This document shows positions 39,077 to 48,121 of a DNA stretch of 64,000 nucleotides, piece after piece. The stretch covers positions 1-64,000 of the forward strand of contig WTGH01000048.1 in the NCBI GenBank assembly GCA_011523655.1, written 5' to 3'. The stretch's first letter is position 1, and each line of letters begins with the position of its first letter. The notes under the pieces were generated by a model. That model was not told where the DNA came from. It did not search any database and was given only the letters and a program-made list of their open reading frames with translations. The DNA is from Rhodospirillaceae bacterium (GTDB taxonomy: Bacteria; Pseudomonadota; Alphaproteobacteria; Bin65). The position numbers were made by a program, and so were the translations under genes.

Positions 39077-39412
39077 TCAGTCTTTCTCGATCGCGCCGGC
39101 CAGTGCTTCGATTCTGGCCGCTAGATCTTCGATGGCGCCTGCGGCCTCGTCCTCCGCCTCTTTCCCGGCGCTCAAGGCATCCGCCTTGTCCTGCGCGGCT
39201 TTCAGGGCGTCGCGTGCGCCGTTGGCATCGTCGGCGAACAGCAGGCTCGCCATCACGAGCAGCTGTTGATCGCCGATCTGTCCCATCGATTCGACCAGTT
39301 CACCGACCCGCTCTTCGACAAGACGGCCCAGGCCGCGCAAATGGTCTTCCTGGCCGTCCTCGCAGGCGACCTTGTAGGGGCGGCGGTTGATCGTCAGCGT
39401 CACGTCGCTCAT
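39077..39412 (-). CDS. zapA: Cell division protein ZapA
   Basis: FtsZ-ring-stabilising factor. It is 111 residues: MSDVTLTINRRPYKVACEDGQ is the ZapA N-terminal domain, followed by a helix (HLRGLGRLVEERV, QQLLVMASLLFADD) and a C-terminal coiled coil. Start overlaps the upstream coiled-coil gene's stop by 4 bases. Confidence 0.93.
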   Translation of the reverse strand: MSDVTLTINRRPYKVACEDGQEDHLRGLGRLVEERVGELVESMGQIGDQQLLVMASLLFADDANGARDALKAAQDKADALSAGKEAEDEAAGAIEDLAARIEALAGAIEKD

Positions 39413-39711
39413 GGGCCGCTCCCGGCGCGTTCGTTGTCGTTGATACCCGCCGCCCGGCGCACGCTGCCGAGGATTGCGTCGACCCGGTCCGCCATGGCTT
39501 CACGCTCGGCGACCAGTGCAGCATTCTCGCGCTGCGCTTCCTCCAGGGCACGGATCAGGTCGCTGATGTCGCCGGCGTCCGGTCCGGCGCCCGGTTCCAC
39601 ATTCAGCGCCTCCTTCATTTCGGCGAGTCGTTCGGACTGGGTATTCCGGGCGCGTTCGAGCCGAGCAACCGCGCGCGCCAAACGTTCCTGAGCTTTTTCG
39701 ATTCGGGACAT
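39409..39711 (-). CDS. Coiled-coil protein (DUF4164-like)
   Basis: A 100-residue soluble, almost entirely helical protein with two coiled-coil segments (about 3-35, IEKAQERLARAVARLERAR, and 50-85). Proteins of this kind sit directly upstream of zapA in many alphaproteobacteria and are annotated DUF4164. A role as a ZapB-like division partner is an inference from position only. First gene of the 14-kb minus-strand block. Confidence 0.8.
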   Translation of the reverse strand: MSRIEKAQERLARAVARLERARNTQSERLAEMKEALNVEPGAGPDAGDISDLIRALEEAQRENAALVAEREAMADRVDAILGSVRRAAGINDNERAGSGP

Positions 39712-39779
39712 GGGTGAAGCCAGCAGACTGCGATCGCGAAATGGAGTTGGAGTATTCTTGTTACGTTTCCGGCCGTTAC

Positions 39780-39999
39780 GGGCACCGCCTCACATGTCAC
39801 AATAGGAATATCGTACAAGCCGGTCAATCGCCCATGAGGCGGCCCCTGCGACGGGTGCGCGCGGTTGACGATACCGGGCTGCGGCTGCATTGTCGGCCCC
39901 GGTTCCGGATGCGGATTTCCGTCTTTCGCCCCAGCCTCGAACGGCCAGGCGGCATTTCTTCGGGCGGCCGGTCCGTCCTCACCGCCCGGTGGCTCGCCC
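39780..39999. other. Gap between divergent zapA-operon and tkt; possible structured transcript
   Basis: The 220 bases end exactly at the tkt start. GGGCACCGCC (39780-39789) can pair with GGTGGCTCGCCC (39988-39999) as a 10-bp stem with two bulged C, enclosing the region. This could be a long leader fold or, less likely, a 6S-like RNA, whose usual location beside zapA is empty. No protein gene is supported. The promoters for both directions must lie here. Confidence 0.25.
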
Positions 40000-42000
40000 A
40001 TGTCAGACAGCTCTGTTTCCGTGCCGCACGACCGGATGGCCAACGCCATTCGTGCGCTTGCCATGGATGCGGTCCAGGCCGCAAAGAGCGGCCATCCGGG
40101 GATGCCGATGGGCATGGCGGACGCGGCGACGGTCCTGTTCACGCAATTCCTGAAATTCGATCCGCAGCGGCCCGACTGGCCGGACCGCGACCGCTTTGTG
40201 CTCTCCGCAGGACACGGCTCGATGCTGCTCTATGCCGTGCTGCATCTGACCGGCTATCCGGACATGACGATGGCGGAACTGCGCAATTTCCGCCAGCTGC
40301 ACAGCCGCACTGCCGGGCATCCGGAATACGGCGCGGCGCCCGGCATCGAAACGACGACCGGGCCGCTCGGACAGGGGCTGGCAAACGCCGTCGGCATGGC
40401 GCTGGCCGAGCGCATGATGAATGCGCGCTTCAGCGACGACCTGGTCGATCACCGGACCTGGGCGATTGCCGGCGACGGCTGCCTCATGGAGGGCATTTCG
40501 CAGGAAGCGATCACGCTGGCCGGCCATCTCGGGCTCGGCAAGCTGATCGTCCTGTTCGACGACAACGAAATTTCCATCGACGGGCCGACCGGCCTGGCGA
40601 CGTCCGACGACCAGGCAAGGCGTTTCGAGGCCTGCGGCTGGCACGTCCAGCAGGTCGACGGCCACGACCCCGCCGCGCTCGCCGCCGCCATGCAGGCGGC
40701 CTGCGCCGACGGACGGCCCTCGATGATCGCCTGCAGGACCGTGATCGGCTACGGCGCGCCGACCAAGGCCGGCACGGCGGCGACCCATGGCGCGCCGCTC
40801 GGCGACGAAGAAATCGCCGGGGCGCGCGAAAGTCTGGACTGGCAACATCCGCCGTTCGAAATTCCCGCCGACGTTGGGGAAGCATGGCGGGCGGCCGGCG
40901 CGCGCGGCGCGGCCGATGCCGATGCCTGGGAAGCGCGTCTGGCCGCGGCCGATGCGGGGGTCCGCGCGGCGTTCCGGCGGGTTTCGGACGGTGCGCTGCC
41001 CGCGGGCCTCGGCGATGCGGTCGGCGCGCTCAAGCAACAGTTTGCCGCCGAGGCGCCGAAGATGGCGACGCGCCAGGCGTCCGGCAAAGTCCTGGATCGG
41101 CTCACGCAGGCCGTTCCTGAGCTGGCCGGCGGTTCGGCCGATCTCACCGGGTCCAACAACACCCGCACCGCCACGCACAGCGACATCGCCGCCGGCGAAT
41201 TCTCCGGCGGCTACATCCGCTACGGCGTGCGCGAACACGGCATGGCGGCGGCGATGAACGGCATGGCGCTGCACGGCGGGCTGATTCCCTACGGCGGCAC
41301 CTTCCTGGTCTTTACCGACTATGCCCGGCCGGCGATCCGCCTCTCCGCCCTGATGGAGCAGCGGGTGATCTATGTGATGACCCACGACAGCATCGGGCTC
41401 GGTGAGGACGGGCCGACGCACCAGCCGGTCGAGCATCTGGCCGCCCTGCGCGCCATGCCCAACCTGAACGTCTTCCGGCCGTGCGACGCCGTCGAGGTGG
41501 CGGAATGCTGGGAACTGGCGCTCCAGGCGCGCGAAACCCCCTCCGTCCTCGCGCTGACCCGGCAGGGCCTGCCGACCCTGCGCACCGAACACCGGGCGGA
41601 GAACGCCTGTGCGCGCGGGGGGTATGTCATTGCCGGGTCCGGCGGGGAACGGCAGGCGACCCTGCTCGCCTCCGGCTCGGAGGTTTCGATCGCCGTCGAG
41701 GCCCGGGCGCTGCTGAAAGGGGAGGGTATCGAGGCCGCCGTGGTGTCCATGCCGTGTTGGGAACTGTTCGAGCGCCAGCCCGACGATTATCGCGCCGCGG
41801 TGCTGGGCGATGCGCCCCGGATCGCCTGCGAGGCTGCGGCCGGCTTCGGCTGGACGCGCTGGACCGGCGACGGCGGCGGTTTCGTCGGGATGAGAGGCTT
41901 CGGCGCATCGGCCCCGGCGCCCCGGCTCTACGAACATTTCGGAATCACCGCCGCAGCGCTTGCCGAAGCGGCCAGGACGGTTATCGCCGGCCGGGGTTGA
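40000..42000 (+). CDS. tkt: Transketolase
   Basis: Thiamine-diphosphate enzyme of the non-oxidative pentose phosphate pathway and Calvin cycle. It is 666 residues. N-terminal motifs are [21 protein letters not shown] and [18 protein letters not shown]; the ThDP motif [13 protein letters not shown] lies about 150-162; [19 protein letters not shown] is in the pyrimidine domain. I chose ATG 40000 since family sequence begins directly after it. It is followed by gapA 35 bases downstream, a carbon-metabolism pair. Confidence 0.97.
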   Translation: MSDSSVSVPHDRMANAIRALAMDAVQAAKSGHPGMPMGMADAATVLFTQFLKFDPQRPDWPDRDRFVLSAGHGSMLLYAVLHLTGYPDMTMAELRNFRQLHSRTAGHPEYGAAPGIETTTGPLGQGLANAVGMALAERMMNARFSDDLVDHRTWAIAGDGCLMEGISQEAITLAGHLGLGKLIVLFDDNEISIDGPTGLATSDDQARRFEACGWHVQQVDGHDPAALAAAMQAACADGRPSMIACRTVIGYGAPTKAGTAATHGAPLGDEEIAGARESLDWQHPPFEIPADVGEAWRAAGARGAADADAWEARLAAADAGVRAAFRRVSDGALPAGLGDAVGALKQQFAAEAPKMATRQASGKVLDRLTQAVPELAGGSADLTGSNNTRTATHSDIAAGEFSGGYIRYGVREHGMAAAMNGMALHGGLIPYGGTFLVFTDYARPAIRLSALMEQRVIYVMTHDSIGLGEDGPTHQPVEHLAALRAMPNLNVFRPCDAVEVAECWELALQARETPSVLALTRQGLPTLRTEHRAENACARGGYVIAGSGGERQATLLASGSEVSIAVEARALLKGEGIEAAVVSMPCWELFERQPDDYRAAVLGDAPRIACEAAAGFGWTRWTGDGGGFVGMRGFGASAPAPRLYEHFGITAAALAEAARTVIAGRG

Positions 42001-42035
42001 GCCGGCCGTTCGGAGGGAAGCAGACAGGAGAAAAC

Positions 42036-43043
42036 ATGGCTGTACGGGTTGCCATCAACGGCTTCGGCCGGATAGGCCGGCTGGTCTACCGGGCCGCGCT
42101 GGAATCCGGGCGGACGGACGTCGAGTTCGTCGCGATCAACGATCTCGGGCCGGTCGCGACCAGCGCCCACCTGCTGCAATACGATTCGGTGCACGGTACC
42201 CTGCCCGGCCGGATCGAGACCGGCGACGACTGGATGGACGCCGGGCGCGGCCGGGTGAAGGTCCTGTCCGAGCGCGACCCGGCCCGGCTGCCCTGGGGCG
42301 ACCTCGATATCGATGTCGTGATGGAATGCACCGGCCTGTTCGCCAGCCGGGAAAAGGCGGGCGCCCATCTGGCCGCCGGGGCGAAGAAGGTCCTGGTGTC
42401 GGCGCCGGCGAGCGGCGCAGACCTGACGGTGGTCTACGGCGTCAACGACGACCGGCTGGAGGCCGGCCACACTGTCGTCTCGAACGCCTCCTGCACCACC
42501 AACTGCCTGGCGCCGGTCGCCCATGTGCTGCACGAGGCGATCGGCATCGAGCGCGGCTTCATGACGACAATCCACGCCTTCACCGGCGATCAGCCCTCGG
42601 TCGATACCCTGCACAAGGATCTGCGCCGGGCGCGCGCCTCCGCCGTCTCGATGATCCCGACCTCCACCGGCGCGGCGCGCGCGGTCGGCCTCGTCCTGCC
42701 GGAGCTGAACGGCAAGCTGGACGGCACCTCGATCCGCGTGCCGACGCCGAACGTCTCGCTGATCGACTTCACCTTCACCGCGCCGCGCGATACTTCGGTG
42801 GAGGAGGTCAACGGCGCCGTTGTCGCCGCCGCGGAAGGCCCGCTCGCCGGCGTGCTGGTGACCAGCGACGCGCCGCTGGTCTCCGCCGACTTCAACCACA
42901 ATCCGGCCAGCTCTACCTTCGACCTCACCCAGACCCAGGTGATCGAGGGCCGGTTCGTCCGCGTGCTCAGCTGGTACGACAACGAATGGGGCTTCTCCAA
43001 CCGCATGAGCGACACGGCCGCGAAGATGGGGGCGCTGGGTTAA
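42036..43043 (+). CDS. gap: Type I glyceraldehyde-3-phosphate dehydrogenase
   Basis: Oxidises glyceraldehyde-3-P to 1,3-bisphosphoglycerate. It is 335 residues with AGGAG 6 bases before ATG 42036. Rossmann start [16 protein letters not shown], catalytic Cys153 in [12 protein letters not shown], His180 in [10 protein letters not shown]. Asp36 (INDL) points to NAD+ rather than NADP+. The C-terminal [13 protein letters not shown] is complete. It is coupled with tkt, as in many alphaproteobacterial tkt-gap-pgk clusters, although pgk is not next here. Confidence 0.97.
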   Translation: MAVRVAINGFGRIGRLVYRAALESGRTDVEFVAINDLGPVATSAHLLQYDSVHGTLPGRIETGDDWMDAGRGRVKVLSERDPARLPWGDLDIDVVMECTGLFASREKAGAHLAAGAKKVLVSAPASGADLTVVYGVNDDRLEAGHTVVSNASCTTNCLAPVAHVLHEAIGIERGFMTTIHAFTGDQPSVDTLHKDLRRARASAVSMIPTSTGAARAVGLVLPELNGKLDGTSIRVPTPNVSLIDFTFTAPRDTSVEEVNGAVVAAAEGPLAGVLVTSDAPLVSADFNHNPASSTFDLTQTQVIEGRFVRVLSWYDNEWGFSNRMSDTAAKMGALG

Positions 43044-43150
43044 ATCTGCCGCGCGGGACCGGGCGACGCGCGCAATCCGGAAGCTGACCGGGCTGTCGTG
43101 CCGTCAGGAGCGGGGCCGCCGGGCCGGTATGCAGATCGGGAACCGGTCGT

Positions 43151-43551
43151 TCACGGCGATTTCGCGTCCCACGGAAGCGGGAAGCCCAGCGCTGCCGCGA
43201 TGGCGCTTTGCCGGGCGTCTAGCGTGGCGAAGGCGAGGTTGCCGGATCGGGGCGAGACGTAGAGCGCCGCCGCGACATGCCAGAGGTCGCGCCCCGCAGG
43301 TCGCCCGTTTCGAGCACCGCCGCAAATTCCGGAGCGAGCGGCCTGTCCGGCATAATCCAGTCGATCCCTGCAACCCCGCTCTCCGGGAAAAGCAGATTTT
43401 CGCGCGCGAACGCCGCTCGCAGTTCCGCTTCGAGCAGGTTGGAAGAGATCAGACGGGTGAATTCGTCCAGCCGGCGCGCATACGCCGCGGCGTCCGGCTC
43501 GTCGAAGGCGATCGCCGTCAAAACCGGGGAATCGACATACGCGACGCTCAA
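43151..43551 (-). pseudogene. Frameshifted PIN-domain toxin
   Basis: Two frames of one PIN toxin. Frame 1 (start 43551) reads MSVAYVDSPVLTAIAFDEPD and continues through LLEAELRAAFARE to VLETGDLRG, then goes off family sequence. The sister frame (ending 43151) continues with DLWHVAAALYVSPRSGNLAF, ATLDARQ and AAALGFPLP, the typical PIN C-terminus. The break is in the GC run about 43291-43306 and is equivalent to a loss of one base or gain of two. The antitoxin gene upstream is intact and overlaps its start by 4 bases. Either an inactivated toxin or a sequence error. Confidence 0.75.
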
Positions 43552-43826
43552 TCGCCGCGTTCGGCAAGAAAATGCGCCAGTCCGCCGGGCCGGCGCCCGG
43601 CCGGGCGGAACGTCTGTCTCGGCAGCGCCGTGCGAACCAGGGCGCCGCTGCGTTCGAGATCGTCGAGCCGCTCTTCGAGCGTCGGCGTCTGCGGCCGTCC
43701 GATCGGGCGGATCTCCGCCACCGGTTCCCCCCGGTAGGAGACGGTAACGGTCCTGCCGTCGCGCACTTGACGGATGATCTCGGAAAACCGCGCTTTCGCT
43801 TCGTAGATCGAGTAGGTGAGCGCCAT
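43548..43826 (-). CDS. Phd/YefM-family antitoxin
   Basis: A 92-residue antitoxin from the ATG at 43826 (an in-frame ATG lies 10 codons earlier, 43856). MALTYSIYEAKARFSEIIRQV and GRTVTVSYRGEPVAEIRP are the Phd/YefM fold, which binds DNA with its N-terminus and the toxin with its C-terminus. It precedes the frameshifted PIN toxin, overlapping by 4 bases, so the module was a Phd-PIN type TA pair. Confidence 0.85.
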   Translation of the reverse strand: MALTYSIYEAKARFSEIIRQVRDGRTVTVSYRGEPVAEIRPIGRPQTPTLEERLDDLERSGALVRTALPRQTFRPAGRRPGGLAHFLAERGD

Positions 43827-44066
43827 AAACCGATCTTTACCGGTCACACCGGTCATCGCAACTGTGGAGATTCAATGCATGCCGGCGCCGTTCCCGACGA
43901 TGCCCGTCCGGTTCGGCTTGGGGGGCGGAACATGAGCCGTCCGACGCGCGGCGCAGGCGTGACCCGCGAAGACCTTTGGCCCGATACTTCAAGAAGGGCG
44001 TTGCCGCAAAGCTCCGGCGACGGCCTTGCGCTTGACGCGCCGCCGGGCGGCGCCCAGTCTCCCGGG

Positions 44067-44600
44067 ATGAATGCCCCCCGCCGCCTCGAAACCGTCCGCC
44101 TGACCGCCCGGCCGATTTCGCTGGACGATGTCGCGCAGTTGCAGGCGTTGCACCGGGCCGAGGCGGTGGCCGAGCATATCGGCGGCTCGTGGACCCTCGA
44201 CCGCAGCGAGCAGTTCGTGCGCGGCGCGGTCGAGCACTGGCAGCGCATGGGCTACGGCCAGTGGATGTTCAGCGAGAAGGCGACCGGCCGGACCGTCGGG
44301 CGCAGCGGCCTGCGCCACTACTATCTCGACAGCCGCGACGAGATCGAGCTGCTCTACGCCTTCGAGCCGGACGTCTGGGGCCGGGGCTACGGCACCGAGG
44401 CGGCGGTCGCCGTGGTCGATTTCGCCTTCGGCACCCTCGGCGTCGAGAGCGTCGTCTCCTTCACCCTGCCGGACAATCCGGGTTCCCTGCGCGTGATGGA
44501 AAAGGCCGGCCTGACCTTCGAGAAGGAGATGATCCGCCTCGAGCCGCCGGCCTTCCTGGTCTACCGGCTGACCCACGAGGATTGGGAAGCCGCCCGTTGA
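44067..44600 (+). CDS. GNAT-family N-acetyltransferase
   Basis: A 177-residue acetyltransferase of the RimJ/RimL-like GNAT class. MNAPRRLETVRLTARPISLDD is the start; the acetyl-CoA segment is WGRGYGTEAAVAVVDFAF (about 107-124), followed by PDNPGSLRVMEKAGL. Acceptor unknown: ribosomal protein N-terminus, amino sugar or other. Its stop overlaps the TTG start of prmA, so the pair is probably co-translated. Confidence 0.85.
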   Translation: MNAPRRLETVRLTARPISLDDVAQLQALHRAEAVAEHIGGSWTLDRSEQFVRGAVEHWQRMGYGQWMFSEKATGRTVGRSGLRHYYLDSRDEIELLYAFEPDVWGRGYGTEAAVAVVDFAFGTLGVESVVSFTLPDNPGSLRVMEKAGLTFEKEMIRLEPPAFLVYRLTHEDWEAAR

Positions 44601-45490
44601 CCGGCCCGGCTTCCGCGGAGCGGCCCGACCTGTGGCAGCTGCGGTTCTCCGGAAGCCGGCAACTGGTCGATGCTTCGGAACCCCTGTTCCAATCGGCGCT
44701 TTCGGTCGCCCGGGTGCGGGCAGGCGGTTCTGCCAAAGAATGGACGCTCGAGGCCCTGTTCGACGGCGAACCCGCCGCGGCGCCGTTCGAGGCCGGGCTG
44801 GCGCTTGCCGCCGAAGCCCTTGGCGTACTGGCGCCCGCTGTCGAGATCGCCTGCCTCGAACCGCGCGACTGGCTGGCCGAGAACCGGGCGGACCTGACGG
44901 AGATCGCGGTCGGGCGTTTCCGTATCGTCCCGGAGCACCGGCGCAGCGAAGCGCCGCGGTCGCACCTGCTGAATCTTTACGTCGACGCCGGGCCCGCCTT
45001 CGGCTCGGGCCGGCACGAGACGACGCAGGGCTGCCTGCTGCTGCTGGAGGAGATCGCACGCCGGCGACGGCCGCCGCGTATCCTCGACCTCGGCTCAGGC
45101 TCCGGCATTCTCGCCCTGGCGGCGGTGCAACTGTGGAAGCGGCGCGTGGTGGCGACGGACATCGACCCGGTCGCTGTGCGGACGGTCCGGGCCAACGCCG
45201 TGCGCAACGGCTGCCTGCCCCGGATCGCCGCGCGCTGCGGCCGCGGCCTCGACCCGGTGCGCCGCGAGCAACCGTTCGACCTGGTCATCGCGAATATCCT
45301 GGCGGGCCCGCTGGCCGACATTGCGCCGGAATTGCGCGGCGCCGTCGCGCGGCGCGGGCAGCTGATCCTGTCCGGAATCCTGTCGAGCCAGGAAAACCGC
45401 GTGCTCTGCCGCTACCGGGCCGCCGGCTTCCGGCTCGAACGCCGCCTCGTCAGGGGGTCGTGGTCCAGCTACCGGCTGAGGCTTCGCTGA
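44597..45490 (+). CDS. prmA: Ribosomal protein L11 methyltransferase
   Basis: Trimethylates ribosomal protein L11. It is 297 residues from a TTG start overlapping the GNAT stop (TTGA). The SAM site is ILDLGSGSGILALAAVQL (about 165-182) and the PrmA signature VIANILAGPLADIAPEL (about 232-248). The N-terminal domain (LWQLRFSG..., about 10-100) is the L11-recognition region. The N-terminus is a little divergent, and a start further upstream in the GNAT gene is possible but would be unusual. Confidence 0.92.
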   Translation: MTGPASAERPDLWQLRFSGSRQLVDASEPLFQSALSVARVRAGGSAKEWTLEALFDGEPAAAPFEAGLALAAEALGVLAPAVEIACLEPRDWLAENRADLTEIAVGRFRIVPEHRRSEAPRSHLLNLYVDAGPAFGSGRHETTQGCLLLLEEIARRRRPPRILDLGSGSGILALAAVQLWKRRVVATDIDPVAVRTVRANAVRNGCLPRIAARCGRGLDPVRREQPFDLVIANILAGPLADIAPELRGAVARRGQLILSGILSSQENRVLCRYRAAGFRLERRLVRGSWSSYRLRLR

Positions 45491-45701
45491 ACCATTGCCG
45501 GCGCGGCACCCGTACCTCCCGGGCGTAAACTATGCCGCGCGGCGTCTGGCGGGAGAAGAACCGCCGCAGCGCGCTCCATGCGCCGAGGGCATACGAGCGC
45601 AGGAATCGGGCGCGCAGGGCGGCGGCGTCGCGGCGCACCGCCAGTTCGTCGAAACCCGTGACGCTCCGGGTCGATTTCGATAGAAACATTGTCGGAAACA
45701 T
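45450..45701 (-). CDS. Possible small basic protein, unrecognised
   Basis: An 83-codon frame in the gap between prmA and aminopeptidase P. The middle segment DAAALRARFLRSYALGAWSAL followed by RRFFSR is helical and Arg-rich, the kind of composition seen in small alphaproteobacterial proteins of unknown function. Two 11-bp direct repeats GAAACATTGTC (45683-45693, 45695-45705) overlap its first codons, giving MFPTMF. The 3' end overlaps prmA by 41 bases on the opposite strand. I cannot assign a family; it may not be expressed. Confidence 0.3.
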   Translation of the reverse strand: MFPTMFLSKSTRSVTGFDELAVRRDAAALRARFLRSYALGAWSALRRFFSRQTPRGIVYAREVRVPRRQWFSEASAGSWTTTP

Positions 45702-45865
45702 TGTCCGGGGACTCTCGTTGGGTGAAACCTGTTGTCCTGCCCGTCACATGAGGCGCGCCGGAACCGGCACAATCGACCGAACCCCTCGTCTGCCATGCGT
45801 ATGTTGCATATCTCCACCCCTTCAAAAGGCCCCGACGCGCCCTACCGCGGCGCCGGGTATCGCGC

Positions 45866-47662
45866 ATGACGTCCCCGGATCCCACTAGCCGGTCCGCCGA
45901 CCGCGTGGCCGCCCTGCGCGCCTTGCTGGCGCAGGACGGCCTCCAGGGGTTCGTGGTCCCGCGCGCCGACGCGCATCAGGGCGAATATGTACCGCCCCAT
46001 GCCGAGCGCCTGGCCTGGCTGACCGGCTTCACGGGCTCGGCGGGCCTGGCGATCGTGCTCGGGCGGAAGGCGGCGATCTTCGTCGACGGGCGCTACACAT
46101 TGCAGGTCGGAGACCAGATCGATCCGGCGGTGTTCGAGGTCCGTCACATCACCGACGAACCGGCCGCGGCCTGGCTGCGCGAATCGCTGAGCGGCGGCGG
46201 GCGGCTCGGCTACGATCCGTGGCTGCACACCGCCGAGGGCGCGGCGCGGCTGCGCGCCGCCTGCGAGGCGGTCGGCGCGGAGCTTGCGCCGGTCGCAGAG
46301 AACCCGATCGACCGGCTCTGGGAAGACCGGCCGTCCCGCCCGGACGCCCCGTTCGAGAGTCATCCGCCGGAACTGGCCGGCGAGACTTCGGCCGACAAGC
46401 GCGCGGCGCTGGCGGAAAAGCTCGCCGAACGCGGCGTCGAGGCCGCTATGCTCACCCTGCCGGATTCGATCGCCTGGCTGCTCAATATCCGCGGCCGTGA
46501 CGTGCCGCGGACGCCGTTTCCGCTCTCCTTCGCCATCCTGCGCAACGACGCCACGGTCGCCCTGTTTGCGCCGGCCGGCAAGATCGATGCGGCGCTGGCG
46601 GACCATCTGGGCGGCGATATTGCCCTTGAGCCGCCGGATGCGTTCGAGGGGGCGCTGGGCGGCTTCGCCGGCCGCAAGGTGCTGGCCGATCCGGCGAGCG
46701 CGGCCGACCGGATCTTCCGGGTGCTGGACGCGGCAGGCGCCCTCGTCGAGCGCGGCGCCGACCCGTGCCAGTTGCCCAAGGCGTGCAAGAACGCCGTCGA
46801 ACTGGAGGGTGCGCGCAACGCCCACCGGCGCGACGGGGCGGCGCTGACCCGCTTCCTCGCCTGGCTGGCCCGGGAGGCGCCGGGCGGCGCGGTCGACGAA
46901 ATCGCCGCCGCCGACCGGCTGGAGGGCTTCCGGCGCGAGTCCAACCTGCTGCGCGACCTGAGTTTCGACACCATCTCCGGCGCCGGCCCGAACGGCGCCA
47001 TCGTGCACTACCGGGTGACGCCGGAAACCAACCGCCGGCTGGCGCCGGGCGCGCTCTATCTGGTCGATTCGGGCGGCCAGTACGCCGACGGCACGACAGA
47101 CGTGACCCGGACCGTCGCCATCGGCACGCCGACCGCCGCGATGCGCCGTCATTTCACCCTGGTGCTCAAGGGCCACATCGCGCTCGCCACCGCGCGGTTC
47201 CCGCAAGGGACGACCGGCAGCCAGATCGACGCCCTGGCGCGCATGGCGCTGTGGGGCGACGGGCTGGACTACGACCACGGCACCGGCCACGGCGTCGGCA
47301 GCTATCTCTCGGTCCACGAAGGGCCGCAGCGCATCTCGAAGCTGCCCAACAGCATCGCCCTGAAGCCGGGCATGATCGTCTCCAACGAGCCCGGCTATTA
47401 CCGGACCGGCGAATACGGCATCCGCATCGAGAACCTGGTCGCGGTGCAGGAGGTCGAGGTCCCCGGCGCCGAGCGGTCGATGCTTGGCTTCGAGACCCTG
47501 ACCCTGGCGCCCATCGACCGCGCCCTGATCGACCGCGCTCTCCTCACGGCGGACGAAACGGGCTGGGTCGACGGCTACCACGCCCGGGTCCGCGAAACGA
47601 TCGGCCCGCTGGTCGATCCGGAAACCGCGGCCTGGCTGGAAGAGGCGACCCGGCCGCTATAG
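45866..47662 (+). CDS. Xaa-Pro aminopeptidase (M24B, aminopeptidase P family)
   Basis: Metallopeptidase that removes an N-terminal residue before proline. It is 598 residues, the long three-domain form: two creatinase-like N-terminal domains (about 15-310) and the pita-bread catalytic domain. The dimetal ligands are visible in LVDSGGQYADGTTDVTRT (two Asp), HGTGHGVGSYL (His), SNEPGYY (Glu) and GIRIENLV (Glu). The TF-type end CWL-like is replaced by AAWLEEATRPL. Stand-alone gene. Confidence 0.94.
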   Translation: MTSPDPTSRSADRVAALRALLAQDGLQGFVVPRADAHQGEYVPPHAERLAWLTGFTGSAGLAIVLGRKAAIFVDGRYTLQVGDQIDPAVFEVRHITDEPAAAWLRESLSGGGRLGYDPWLHTAEGAARLRAACEAVGAELAPVAENPIDRLWEDRPSRPDAPFESHPPELAGETSADKRAALAEKLAERGVEAAMLTLPDSIAWLLNIRGRDVPRTPFPLSFAILRNDATVALFAPAGKIDAALADHLGGDIALEPPDAFEGALGGFAGRKVLADPASAADRIFRVLDAAGALVERGADPCQLPKACKNAVELEGARNAHRRDGAALTRFLAWLAREAPGGAVDEIAAADRLEGFRRESNLLRDLSFDTISGAGPNGAIVHYRVTPETNRRLAPGALYLVDSGGQYADGTTDVTRTVAIGTPTAAMRRHFTLVLKGHIALATARFPQGTTGSQIDALARMALWGDGLDYDHGTGHGVGSYLSVHEGPQRISKLPNSIALKPGMIVSNEPGYYRTGEYGIRIENLVAVQEVEVPGAERSMLGFETLTLAPIDRALIDRALLTADETGWVDGYHARVRETIGPLVDPETAAWLEEATRPL

Positions 47663-48121
47663 CGTCCGGCCGCATGGTCAGCACGCTCTAGGACTATTTC
47701 CCCTTATTCTTGAGCGATCGTTCAATTTCGCCATGCCCCGTCAACCGCAGATTTCCGCCGTTTTCCAGCCGGCGCAAATTAGAACAGACCGGTCTTTCTA
47801 CCGTGTTTTTTGCCGTCGGTCCGCCCGCGTCGCCGTTCATTTGTTCATATAATGTTCCGAAGACCCAGAGTCAACCCCTCCCGGCACGGGATAGCGAGTC
47901 GGTTTGAAATTTCGTACTGCCGGCTACAGTGCCTCTTTCTCAACTCCCACCCGTCATTCCGACCGGAGCCCCGGATTCATCCGGGGCGGAGTGGAGGAAT
48001 CTCGTCACCGCACTCGGGTTCTGGTGGGTGAGATCGAGCCGAGATTCCTCCGCTCGCTTCGCCCGGTCGGGATGACGATGAGGGGATTGCGCCCGGCAGC
48101 GGCCGGCCGAACGGCGGGCAG
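47663..48121. other. Intergenic region with palindromic element
   Basis: About 460 bases. The first 280 are relatively AT-rich with no gene features. A 126-bp nested palindromic element fills 47952-48077. No promoter or terminator can be assigned with confidence. Confidence 0.6.
47952..48077. repeat. REP-like nested palindrome (126 bp)
   Basis: Outer arms CGTCATTCCGACCGG (47952-47966) and CCGGTCGGGATGACG (48063-48077), one mismatch. Inner arms GAGTGGAGGAATCTCG (47989-48004) and CGAGATTCCTCCGCTC (48040-48055), one mismatch. Between them lies the small stem CCCCGGATTCATCCGGGG (47969-47986), a core also present in the element at 54535. It resembles dispersed intergenic elements of alphaproteobacteria. 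Confidence 0.75.

Noticed and set aside
40003..41937. 644-codon minus-strand frame opposite transketolase
   Set aside because: Antisense shadow in GC-rich DNA, no recognisable domain.
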